64,000 nt of DNA, taken from positions 1-64,000 of the forward strand of contig NZ_JALOCF010000003.1 in assembly GCF_023227905.1 (NCBI RefSeq), read 5' to 3'. The stretch is from Methylobacter sp. GTDB lineage: Bacteria > Pseudomonadota > Gammaproteobacteria > Methylococcales > Methylomonadaceae. A model generated the notes under the pieces. The model ran no database searches. It was not told the DNA's origin and worked only from the letters and a program-made list of their open reading frames with translations. Numbering within the stretch: position 1 is the first letter of the stretch; each line of letters starts with the position of its first letter. The translations under genes were made by a program, and so were the position numbers. Positions 50,358 to 60,669 of this stretch are shown piece after piece.

Positions 50358-52202
50358 TCATTTTTCGGCTTCCTTTAAATAAAAAATGACTGCCCAAGGG
50401 CTTAAACCGCCTTCGCGCAAGTTGTTGTCCACCTCGGAGTCGCTGGCAAACAGCACGTCTCCGTCACAAGAATAATCGATCCTTGCCGGCTCATTGCCCA
50501 TATTGGCAACCAGCGTTAAGGTCGAAGCATCATTCAACCGCCACTGCACAGCTATTGCCCTGTCATTGAACAGTTGGTAATGGGCTTGCCCGACAACCGA
50601 TCCCTTTGCCCTCGGGGTGATATGGTTGCTGCGAATGCGCAATAATTCCCTGTGATAGTCGAGCCATTGTTGATGCGGCTCACGGGCTAATTCAGCCCAT
50701 GCCAGCTTGGACGCCCGAAAGGTTTTAACTTCATTCGGCAAAAGCACTTTTGGCAACGCTTCAACGCCGTCAAACTCCGAGGTTTTGATAATATCCTGTA
50801 GCCGACCCAAGTTCACTTGCTCGCCCAAGTCGTCAGGAAAATCCACAAAGTAGGTGAACGGCTGACGGCAAGCCCATTCCTGTCCCATAAACAATAAAGG
50901 CAGCGGCGGCGACAGCAATAAAAGCGCGGTTGCCGCACGCAAGGCTTCCGGTCTGCAAAGCTTTGAGAGGCGTTCGCCCAGTACCCGGTTACCGACTTGG
51001 TCATGATTTTGTAAAAAACAGATAAAAACCGTCAGCGGCAAATCCGAACAGGACTCGCCTCGCGGTTTGCTGTCCTGGTAAGCGGATAGCTCGCCCTGGT
51101 AAGCGAAACCTTCGGTTAAGCATCGGCCCAGATGACGTAGAGGCTGCTGACTGTAATCCTGATAATAGCCGGCCCTTTCATTGGTTAGCAGAACGTGCAA
51201 AACATGATGGAAATCGTCATTCCACTGCGCATTGAAATAACGCTCGGGTAAGGAAGGATCGTGCTTTAAATAACGCGCGGCATTATTGTCGTTTTCCAGC
51301 ACTAAATAGACAGGACGGTCATAGCCAGGCCCCAGCCGAACGGCTTCGGCCAGCTCTTCGAGAATATCCGGCGATGAGTCATCGAAAATGGCGTGTATCG
51401 CATCTAAGCGTAAACCGTCGAAATGATATTCTTCCAGCCAATACAGCGCATTGTGGATAAAAAACCAGCGCACCCAATGAGGCTCGAAATTAATGGCATC
51501 GCCCCACGGCGTATGGAACTGGTCGGTAAAAAAATCCGGCGCATACAGATGCAGATAATTACCTTCCGGGCCGAAATGGCTGTAAACCACATCGTTAAAA
51601 ACCATCAAACCCTTGGCATGGGCGGTGTCAATCAGGTCTTTAAGTTCATCGGGCGTGCCGTAGCTGCTGTCAGGCGCAAACGGCAAAACGCCGTCATAGC
51701 CCCAATTACGTTGACCGGGAAAATCGGCAATGGCCATCAACTGTATGGCAGTCACGCCCAGATCGACCAGATAATCCAGACGCTCTTTTACCCCGGCAAA
51801 CGTGCCTTTTTCAGTGAAGGTGCCGACATGCAGCTCATAAAAAACCGCCTCCTCCCAAGGCCGTCCTTGCCAGTCCTTGTCCTGCCATTGCCAAGCATCA
51901 GGATCGATCACCTGGCTGGAACCGTTAACATCCTGAGGTTGGTAACGGGAAGCCGGATCGGGAACATAGTATTCCTCATTGATCAGGTACTGGTAATAAA
52001 ACCCGATACCGGCCAGTTCGGTGGTAATGCCATACCAACCATCGGCTTCGGGTGTCATCAGCAGCCTGATTTCAGGCGCGCTGCCTTGCAGGCTTAACTC
52101 AACCTTATCGGCTCCGGGCGCCCACAATTTAAAGGTCACCTTGCCGTCATCCCGCAGATGAGTTCCAAAAGGCATGGGATGGTATCGACGTGCGGTTGAC
52201 AT
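50358..52202 (-). CDS. treZ: Maltooligosyl trehalose trehalohydrolase
   Basis: 614 residues. Releases trehalose from maltooligosyl trehalose. N-terminal CBM48-like domain (F-G-T-H-L-R-D-D-G, F-K-L-W-A-P-G-A), then GH13 with Y-E-L-H-V-G-T-F-T, D-V-V-Y-S-H-F-G-P-E-G-N-Y, nucleophile Asp in G-L-R-L-D-A-I-H-A and L-Q-N-H-D-Q-V-G-N. ATG 52202 lies 9 nt after the treT stop. Confidence 0.95.
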   Translation of the reverse strand: MSTARRYHPMPFGTHLRDDGKVTFKLWAPGADKVELSLQGSAPEIRLLMTPEADGWYGITTELAGIGFYYQYLINEEYYVPDPASRYQPQDVNGSSQVIDPDAWQWQDKDWQGRPWEEAVFYELHVGTFTEKGTFAGVKERLDYLVDLGVTAIQLMAIADFPGQRNWGYDGVLPFAPDSSYGTPDELKDLIDTAHAKGLMVFNDVVYSHFGPEGNYLHLYAPDFFTDQFHTPWGDAINFEPHWVRWFFIHNALYWLEEYHFDGLRLDAIHAIFDDSSPDILEELAEAVRLGPGYDRPVYLVLENDNNAARYLKHDPSLPERYFNAQWNDDFHHVLHVLLTNERAGYYQDYSQQPLRHLGRCLTEGFAYQGELSAYQDSKPRGESCSDLPLTVFICFLQNHDQVGNRVLGERLSKLCRPEALRAATALLLLSPPLPLLFMGQEWACRQPFTYFVDFPDDLGEQVNLGRLQDIIKTSEFDGVEALPKVLLPNEVKTFRASKLAWAELAREPHQQWLDYHRELLRIRSNHITPRAKGSVVGQAHYQLFNDRAIAVQWRLNDASTLTLVANMGNEPARIDYSCDGDVLFASDSEVDNNLREGGLSPWAVIFYLKEAEK

Positions 52203-52211
52203 GCGCCGGAC

Positions 52212-53453
52212 TCAACCTAATTCAATTCGGTCGCCCGCGCCATGTTGCAGCGATACCATTAAGGTAAGATGCTCACGTAATTGGCGGGTTAACAAGAAGT
52301 TTTCGCGGACGAACTCTTTAGACTTAATGCCCATTTCCTGCATTTTCTGCTTTTGATTAAACAGGTAACGGATGCGCAATGCAGCGCCTTCGGGCGTGTT
52401 GACTAAAAAACCGGTATGAAAATTGATGACCTGCAAACGAATGCCGCCGGTATCGCCGCCGATAACCGGCTTACCTTTCCATAGGGCTTCGGTTACCGTC
52501 AGACCGAAGCCCTCTTTAGTGGATTTTTGCAGCACAATGTCGGAAAGCCGCTGTAGCGCATTAATGGTGCGGTGCGCGTCGGGCGGCAACTGCAAGAGTT
52601 TAATATTGGGATCATCGCCTGCCGCAACCGCGACTTCATTGAATACAACTTCGCCTTCCGGGTCATCCGTAGCCGTTCCGCCGGCCAATACCAATTGCAA
52701 GTTAGGGATATATTGCTTGGCCAGTTTATACGCTTTTATGACGCCTATCGGATCTTTAAACCGGTCAAAACGCGAGATCTGCGTGATCAACGGCGCCTCA
52801 GGATTCAGCTCGAACCGGGTTCGCACTGCCTCCAATTCGTCTTGAGGCAAGTCTACGTTTTTGTCGCTTAACGGGTCGATGCTGGGCGGGATAATATAGG
52901 CGGGATGCGGCAGTAATTGAACAAACTGGGATAATGAAAAAATGCTGGCATCATAGTCACGGATATATCGGTCTAAAAACCGCCAGGTTCCCCGGTACGG
53001 ATGGCTGGCGTCTATGTGGCAGCGCCAGATCCACTTGCCCTTGCGTTTGCTGCAAAACTTTAACAGGGCTACGGGTTGCGGATCGTGAATAAAAACAAAA
53101 TCCGCTTCTTCCAAGACATTGCGCAGGTGGTTGGCGTTTTGCTCATTCACCTCCAGAAAATGGTTCAGCAAGGTTTCGGGAATAGTGATCCTGTCACCCT
53201 GTATTGAATTATGGAAGCTTTTGGTGCACTGGTAAAACTCGCTATCACCGCTAATGACCTCCCAGCGGGTATCGAGTCCCAATTCCCTGGCAAGCGGCAC
53301 AAGCTTCTCCAATATCTCGGCAACACCGCCGCCAACACGGGTGGAATTGACATGAACCACGGACTTGCCTTTCAAGGGCTCGGCCAATTGCTGCAAATGA
53401 CGGATGACATCTTCACCCGTTACTGCGGCATAACAATCCAACATGGCGGTCAT
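52212..53453 (-). CDS. treT: Trehalose synthase TreT-like (GT4)
   Basis: 413 residues. A GT-B retaining glycosyltransferase. TreT makes trehalose from NDP-glucose and glucose, reversibly. Seen: N-terminal V-V-H-V-N-S-T-R-V-G-G-G-V-A-E, W-R-C-H-I-D-A-S-H-P, the Q-I-S-R-F-D-R-F-K-D-P donor-domain start and the S-T-K-E-G-F-G-L-T-V-T-E-A motif. With TreYZ alongside, trehalose could be made or degraded by two routes. Start overlaps DUF5752 stop by ATGA. Confidence 0.88.
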   Translation of the reverse strand: MTAMLDCYAAVTGEDVIRHLQQLAEPLKGKSVVHVNSTRVGGGVAEILEKLVPLARELGLDTRWEVISGDSEFYQCTKSFHNSIQGDRITIPETLLNHFLEVNEQNANHLRNVLEEADFVFIHDPQPVALLKFCSKRKGKWIWRCHIDASHPYRGTWRFLDRYIRDYDASIFSLSQFVQLLPHPAYIIPPSIDPLSDKNVDLPQDELEAVRTRFELNPEAPLITQISRFDRFKDPIGVIKAYKLAKQYIPNLQLVLAGGTATDDPEGEVVFNEVAVAAGDDPNIKLLQLPPDAHRTINALQRLSDIVLQKSTKEGFGLTVTEALWKGKPVIGGDTGGIRLQVINFHTGFLVNTPEGAALRIRYLFNQKQKMQEMGIKSKEFVRENFLLTRQLREHLTLMVSLQHGAGDRIELG

Positions 53454-54139
53454 GACACTTGCTCCGCAAAATGATTTTGGAAGGCGGTTGCGACTTGCCG
53501 GCGTAATTCGACCAAGTTACTGAAATAAGGATCGATGCCGCTTAACTGGTCAATTAAATGCCGATGGGTTTCACCAAAAAATGTCAGCCACCGGCAGAAG
53601 TCGTCCATTTTGTCTGGAGCACGCCTGCGGGCATCGATAAAATGGTAAAAGATACTGCTTACCGACATTTGTGGAATCAGATTCGACATCTCTTGCGGTT
53701 TGCTTATCCGGGTATGGGTATCGAATACCACAATCTGTGCGCGGGTAAACTCAAACTGTTTCGAGGCGCGGGCCCATTGTAGATATTCACTTTCCTCCAA
53801 GCGATCATCGATGTATTCCAGCAAATGGTAGCGTAACTCTTCCATATCATTGAACGAGGTGGGATCAAGTACGGCCAATTGTTCCGCCAATTTGGTATCG
53901 GCAAGGCCATGACGCGCCCAACCGGCAAAATCGTTGATGTACTCGCGCTCCTCAAACTGAGGCAATAATAAATTCGCCCAAAAATGGTAATACAAGCTAT
54001 CCAAATCCAGGCTACCGATATGATCTCGGAACTCTTTTAATGTTTTGGCGCGCCGATGAGTGGAAATTGCGATTAAAGCACAGTCTTTTAACGCAAAAGA
54101 CTGTGCTTTCGGATCTTGTTTATTCTTTATCGTATTCAT
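53450..54139 (-). CDS. DUF5752 family protein
   Basis: 229 residues. Two similar halves: L-D-S-L-Y-Y-H-F-W (about 46) and V-S-S-I-F-Y-H-F-I (about 158), each followed by a W- or F-rich helix (D-F-A-G-W-A, D-F-C-R-W-L) and a D-P-T-S/D-P-Y-F segment. Proteins of this family regularly accompany trehalose/TreT or sucrose-type glycosyltransferases. Function is unknown; coupling with treT suggests a partner or regulator of that enzyme. First gene of the operon. Confidence 0.75.
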   Translation of the reverse strand: MNTIKNKQDPKAQSFALKDCALIAISTHRRAKTLKEFRDHIGSLDLDSLYYHFWANLLLPQFEEREYINDFAGWARHGLADTKLAEQLAVLDPTSFNDMEELRYHLLEYIDDRLEESEYLQWARASKQFEFTRAQIVVFDTHTRISKPQEMSNLIPQMSVSSIFYHFIDARRRAPDKMDDFCRWLTFFGETHRHLIDQLSGIDPYFSNLVELRRQVATAFQNHFAEQVS

Positions 54140-54189
54140 ATTTAAAATTCCATGTGCATAGAATTAAGTGAATGACGTTGTAAAGTACC

Positions 54190-54456
54190 TCAAAGCCTTA
54201 AAGTTAAATGCCCGGCGCGCCCATCACAAGCACCTAAACGGACACCACGGGATTTAAACGCCGGGGCATCATCAGCATAAAAATGCCAGCAATCATCGTC
54301 ATTCCAGGAAAGCTCCAATCCCGTATTGAATTCCTTTCGCGAGACGGACAATTGATGCCCTTTGGTTTGACAGCGGTATTCGAAATTAAATTGCCAAGCC
54401 CGGAATACTACTAAACAGGCAATTAAAACCCTTGGATTTTCAATCCTGTTATTAAC
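54190..54456 (-). pseudogene. 3' remnant of a gene cut by the MITE-like element
   Basis: About 88 codons open up to the element at 54457, ending at TGA 54190. The remnant reads F-E-Y-R-C-Q-T-K-G-H-Q-L-S-V-S-R and later S-W-N-D-D-D-C-W-H-F-Y-A-D-D, typical of real protein, but lacks an ATG with a ribosome site; the frame only opens by running into the element. Probably the end of a gene broken by insertion. Family not recognised. Confidence 0.35.
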
Positions 54457-54839
54457 TGATGTTACGCACAGAATGTACTTCTCCCGTTTGCCGCGCCGAG
54501 CACCGGAGCTTTTACCGAGAATGGCCCGTAAGGGGTGCGGCAGGGAGGCCGCACGTTGGTAGAGGGGCAGGAGCCCCTTCTGCCGACCCTCGGCAAAAGC
54601 GAGGAGCGCAGGACACAAGCGGCAACCGGGCCGCCTTTCTTTTGGATACTTTTCTTTGGCGGAGCACAAATTCGCCTGGAGCGAATTTGAACAGCCATAA
54701 GGCTGGCCCGCACAGGGCGAAAACCAGGGAGGGTTTTCGTAGCGAAAAGTATCTCGCCCTCGGGTGCGAGAACCCGGTTCAAATAAGCTGTCGCCTTAGC
54801 GACGCCTTAAATTTAAATTCGACTGAATGCGTAACATCA
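54457..54839 (+). mobile_element. MITE-like element, copy 2
   Basis: 383 bp with terminal repeats TGATGTTACGCA (54457-54468) and TGCGTAACATCA (54828-54839), flanked by TTATTAA at 54449-54455 and 54841-54847. Same orientation as copy 1 and alike along its length, plus an extra block of about 55-60 nt near 54665-54745. The main hairpin (54555-54587) keeps pairing in spite of base changes. Confidence 0.8.
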
Positions 54840-54886
54840 ATTATTAATAAAAAACTACCATAAAACCCCATAACTTATGGCGCTTG

Positions 54887-55030
54887 TTAAGTTAAATACA
54901 TCTGCTCGTAATACTTGATTTTGGCCTCTGCTTCGGTCTTTTCCGCGTAGTCCTTTAAATCATCAATCGTGGCGCTCCGTTCCGGCGATTGACCATCGGA
55001 TTTATCTTGCTGGGCTTCTTTTATATCCAT
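54887..55030 (-). CDS. Small acidic protein (47 aa)
   Basis: 47 residues from ATG 55030 with CGAGATAAAC upstream. Charged and helical (D-D-L-K-D-Y-A-E-K-T-E-A-E-A-K), no membrane segment. Codon use fits the chromosome. I do not recognise the family. It lies between the terminator at 55085 and the MITE-like element. Confidence 0.5.
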   Translation of the reverse strand: MDIKEAQQDKSDGQSPERSATIDDLKDYAEKTEAEAKIKYYEQMYLT

Positions 55031-55084
55031 GATGTTTATCTCGGTTGGCTATCCTAATAAATAGGCAGTCTTCTATAAATTCAT

Positions 55085-55128
55085 CAAAAACGCCGTGGGT
55101 CTTGGAGGAGACGGATACGGCGTTTTTG
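55085..55128. terminator. Bidirectional terminator
   Basis: CAAAAACGCCGT (55085-55096) pairs perfectly with ACGGCGTTTTTG (55117-55128). On the minus strand it ends the OmpA transcript 33 nt after its stop. Confidence 0.8.
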
Positions 55129-55160
55129 CCTCAAAGCAAGCAACAAAATTAGATTATTCT

Positions 55161-55958
55161 TCACATGCCGCCGCCAGAAGAAGGAGGCGTCATTGTTTGG
55201 GGTGCATCGGTGATGGTCACTTCGACACGGCGGTTTTGCTGGCGTCCTGAAGCGCTTGAGTTTGTTGCGACCGGATAATCCTCGCCCATGCCCCGTGCAG
55301 AAATACGTTGCGGTGAGATGCCGCTGTTAATCAGGAAACTTCTGACCGACTCGGCCCGCATCTCCGAAAGGTTGATGTTATATTCTGAAGAGCCTCGACT
55401 ATCCGTATGCCCTTCAATTTTCACCATGGTTTCGCCATGAGTTTTCAAATATTCCACCAAAGGGTATATATTCTGAAGGCTTCCGGCCTTGAGGTTGGAG
55501 CGTCCTGTGTCGAACAGCACATCGCCTAATGTCACCAGAATGCCTTGCGGCACCTTTTTAGCTTTTAGTTTTGCTATTTCAGCGTCGCGGGCTTGCAAGC
55601 GAACCTGGTCTTTTTGGGCGCTTAATTCTTCAAAGGCTTTCTTCGATTCGACTTCACGCGCGGTGACTCGTGCCAAATCCACCTTTCGGCTGGCTAGATA
55701 GGAAAGATGGTCCACCTCGTCGGAATCGTCATCGTCCTCCCAAGCTTCCTCGGCTCTTTGTAATGTTTTTTCCGCTGCAAATAAATCCGCCGAAGCATTT
55801 TCCCTCACTGTCGGGTCATTGGCCGCTTGCTGATAGTCGGAACGCGCTCGCTCCAGGTTCTTATTGGCAGTGGGCGCGCAGGCTGCTATCAGCATGCTTA
55901 ATAAGACAGTAAAGATGCTGATCAACGATGATGGCTGGAAAGGGTTTTGTAGTCGCAT
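55161..55958 (-). CDS. OmpA-family lipoprotein with DUF4398 domain
   Basis: 265 residues. Signal peptide with lipobox L-I-A-A-C (Cys about 27). Residues 28-125 are DUF4398-like helices (A-A-N-D-P-T-V-R-E-N-A), and residues 145-255 are an OmpA peptidoglycan-binding domain: D-V-L-F-D-T-G-R-S-N-L, I-E-G-H-T-D-S-R-G and R-R-V-E-V-T-I. Tethers outer membrane to peptidoglycan. Encoded 37 nt after a DUF4398-only lipoprotein gene, so the two share a transcript and a domain. Confidence 0.9.
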   Translation of the reverse strand: MRLQNPFQPSSLISIFTVLLSMLIAACAPTANKNLERARSDYQQAANDPTVRENASADLFAAEKTLQRAEEAWEDDDDSDEVDHLSYLASRKVDLARVTAREVESKKAFEELSAQKDQVRLQARDAEIAKLKAKKVPQGILVTLGDVLFDTGRSNLKAGSLQNIYPLVEYLKTHGETMVKIEGHTDSRGSSEYNINLSEMRAESVRSFLINSGISPQRISARGMGEDYPVATNSSASGRQQNRRVEVTITDAPQTMTPPSSGGGM

Positions 55959-55995
55959 GATACGCCTCCAAAATGGCTGGTTATTGGCCTTCGCT

Positions 55996-56361
55996 TTACC
56001 GCGAAGTCTCCTGTTTCAAGGCTTCTATCGCCTTCTTCATTTCATCCGCCTGGTTGGCCTCTCTTACCGACTTGGCTTTGGCATTGGCTAAATTCGCTTC
56101 AACAATGGCTTCTTCGGCCAATCTACCCGCACTTTCATTTTCATCGTCATCCACTTCCTTGCGGGCGCGGTCAAGTTTTGTGCGCGCACTGCTTAGCAGT
56201 CCCGGCTCGTACTGTGCAGCTCCGGCCCGTTCCGCGTTTTGAATCGCTACTTCGGCCTGTGTCATTAATTCTCTCGGTGGTTCCGAAGCACACCCCGCCA
56301 GCAACAAGCTTGTCAATATTGCCGATGGCCCTAACCTTAATAACATTTTAGCTATAAACAT
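55996..56361 (-). CDS. DUF4398 lipoprotein
   Basis: 121 residues. Signal peptide, lipobox L-L-L-A-G-C (Cys about 24), then a helical DUF4398 domain (A-E-V-A-I-Q-N-A-E-R-A, Y-E-P-G-L-L-S-S-A-R-T-K-L). Resembles the N-terminal half of the OmpA lipoprotein that follows, which suggests duplication. Envelope protein, likely periplasmic side of a membrane. Confidence 0.85.
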   Translation of the reverse strand: MFIAKMLLRLGPSAILTSLLLAGCASEPPRELMTQAEVAIQNAERAGAAQYEPGLLSSARTKLDRARKEVDDDENESAGRLAEEAIVEANLANAKAKSVREANQADEMKKAIEALKQETSR

Positions 56362-56473
56362 AACGGTACCTTCTGATGGGCTACGGATTCACAAGAACCC
56401 AGGTTACGGATTGGCGCATAGGCGTTTTCGATGCAAGACCTGCATATCATTGGCTTTTTGACATTGTAGGAGA

Positions 56474-56602
56474 TCATCTGACCAAGCCCATAACACCGAC
56501 GATAATGAGATAAATGGCGATGATGTAATTCAACAAGGCTGGACGGATGAGTATTAAGATTCCGGCGATAAGCGAGAGGATCGCTTGTGTATTAACATAC
56601 AT
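56474..56602 (-). CDS. DUF3096 small membrane protein (42 aa)
   Basis: 42 residues from ATG 56602 with AAAGGTGAATTT upstream. Two hydrophobic segments around R-P-A-L-L-N-Y: the DUF3096 pattern (V-N-T-Q-A-I-L-S-L-I-A-G-I-L, I-A-I-Y-L-I-I-V-G-V). Function unknown; often near envelope stress genes. Confidence 0.8.
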   Translation of the reverse strand: MYVNTQAILSLIAGILILIRPALLNYIIAIYLIIVGVMGLVR

Positions 56603-57171
56603 AAATTCACCTTTCTTCTGTTATGGCTTGAGTCGGTAGTGTTCCTGACCGGATAGCTCAGGATCAGACTCGATTAATGCTGAAAATGTGTTTATTCCTC
56701 GTCGATCTTGTAGATTACGTTTTTACGGTGTCCAAGTTCGGGTTGCCGATTGCCATTTTCTTCATATAAAAAACTGACACAGATACCAAGCTTTTTTCTA
56801 AAAGCTGAACTTCCTCACCATAGCTCAATGAAGCGCTGATCAGACTGAAACCCTATCTATCCTCACCAATTACGCACCAGAATACAAGGTTGCAGCCTAT
56901 AAACAATAAGCACGAATACTTAGCAAAACACGCTCAAAAAGCAGCTAGCACCATAGGGTATGCATCGCGTACCTTTTTGAGATTTGATCCAGCGTAAAAC
57001 GTTAAACAATGGTGCGCGATGCGTACCATTTTCAACTGACAGCGTAACGTCAGGTAATAAGTAGTTGTACGGATTTATCAGGGTTCGCAAGCAAGGGATA
57101 CTCCATTATGAGTTTTAGACTTTCTCATAAGATGTTTTCCATTGAGTCTTAAATAAACGAGAAGTGCAATT
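56603..57171. other. Intergenic region, 569 nt
   Basis: Holds the second palindromic repeat (56954-57027). On the minus strand at about 56692-56853 there is coding-like sequence (G-E-E-V-Q-L-L-E-K-S-L then, after a frame change, Y-E-E-N-G-N-R-Q-P-E-L-G-H) that may be a gene remnant; not called as a gene. Confidence 0.4.
56954..57027. repeat. Palindromic repeat, copy 2
   Basis: Left arm TAGGGTATGCATCGCGTACC (56954-56973) and right arm GGTGCGCGATGCGTACC (57011-57027), with an inner part like that of copy 1 at 6479. Arms have drifted (two mismatches in pairing). Confidence 0.65.
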
Positions 57172-57687
57172 ATGAAAAATCACCCCTTAATATTGGTTGG
57201 GCTTTTATTTTTTTCTACGATAACGGCGGCTTTTGAAAATGACAAACCAGAGCCTGCCAGTACAGTACGCCAGCGCGCTCAGGAAGTGGTGCCGTATGAC
57301 TTAAGCCAAGCCCTGCAAACGTTTACCAAAACCGTTCATGGAGGCATTCAGCATGTCGTCGCCAAAACGCCAGGCAACACTCAGGAAATACAAGCAATCC
57401 AGGCACATCTATCCAAAATTGCCGATGATTTCAGGAAAGGTGATTTTTCCGTGACCGAACGCGTACACGGAGCTGATATGCCGGGTCTGGCCCATTTGAA
57501 AATGGCAAAAACCGACGATATAAAATTTGAATATAAAGCATTGCCCAATGGCGCGCAGATTCATTTCTCGACTGAATATCCCCAGTTTGTGCAAGCGCTC
57601 CATAAATGGTTTGACGGGCAGACGATCGAGCATGGCAACGATGTGATACAGGAACATAGCAAGCACCATTCAACCCCCGCCGAATGA
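57172..57687 (+). CDS. Secreted protein of unknown function
   Basis: 171 residues. Signal peptide (L-I-L-V-G-L-L-F-F-S-T-I-T-A-A) to about residue 20, then a helical region (Q-A-L-Q-T-F-T-K-T-V-H-G-G-I-Q-H) and a C-terminal alpha/beta stretch with I-H-F-S-T-E-Y and a His-rich tail (E-H-S-K-H-H). Periplasmic. Not assigned to a family. It precedes the Hsp20-Lon pair, suggesting stress expression. Confidence 0.65.
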   Translation: MKNHPLILVGLLFFSTITAAFENDKPEPASTVRQRAQEVVPYDLSQALQTFTKTVHGGIQHVVAKTPGNTQEIQAIQAHLSKIADDFRKGDFSVTERVHGADMPGLAHLKMAKTDDIKFEYKALPNGAQIHFSTEYPQFVQALHKWFDGQTIEHGNDVIQEHSKHHSTPAE

Positions 57688-57777
57688 ATGAGTCATGGAT
57701 GGCGATTTGGGTATGGGATATGGACAGCTAATGACGCGCTTGAGTAGGTAAACTGCAACAACCTGGAATCATACATT

Positions 57778-58179
57778 ATGCCATTACGTAATTTTGAAAC
57801 ATGGATGTGGGCGGAAGCTTGTGAAATATTGAATCGGGCAGACCGGTTACATCGGCAATTCTTCAGGCCTTCTGTGATGAATGCCAAGCGACCGGCCTGG
57901 GAGCCACCGATCGATATCTATGAAACTAATTGTGGGTTCAAAATTATGATTGCACTGCCGGGTGTAGCCCCGGAACATTTAAACGTAATACTTGAAGGTG
58001 ACCATTTGCTTGTTGGCGGGAAGCGGCATTTACCGGACAGCTCACAAGCGCAGATTCGACGTCTGGAAATTCCCTATGGACGTTTTGAGCGGCGCATTGA
58101 ACTGCCTGAGGGACGTTTTGAAATCGGCACTAGTGAATTTGTGAACGGTTGTTTATTAATTTCGCTGCGGAAAATATAA
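57778..58179 (+). CDS. Small heat-shock protein (Hsp20/alpha-crystallin)
   Basis: 133 residues. An alpha-crystallin domain spans 43-133: P-P-I-D-I-Y-E, I-A-L-P-G-V-A-P-E-H-L-N-V, and the end N-G-C-L-L-I-S-L in place of the usual G-V-L-x-V-x-L. It has no I-x-I tail after the domain, so oligomer formation may differ from typical Hsp20. Nine nucleotides before lon, with which it is surely co-transcribed; a holdase beside a protease. Confidence 0.88.
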   Translation: MPLRNFETWMWAEACEILNRADRLHRQFFRPSVMNAKRPAWEPPIDIYETNCGFKIMIALPGVAPEHLNVILEGDHLLVGGKRHLPDSSQAQIRRLEIPYGRFERRIELPEGRFEIGTSEFVNGCLLISLRKI

Positions 58180-58188
58180 GGGCTGCTT

Positions 58189-60615
<2,427 letters not shown>

Positions 60616-60669
60616 CAGAAATTATAGCTTTAGCTGCGGCGGCCACAGCATCGGCTTTAAGGAAAGCGA

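Noticed and set aside
50173..50397. 74-codon minus-strand frame between treZ and treY
   Set aside because: It lies over the repeat-filled gap and the 3' end of treZ; no ribosome site or plausible protein.
56620..56660. A seventh 21-nt motif before the DUF3096 gene
   Set aside because: Only the central CTACCG matches; the half-sites are missing.
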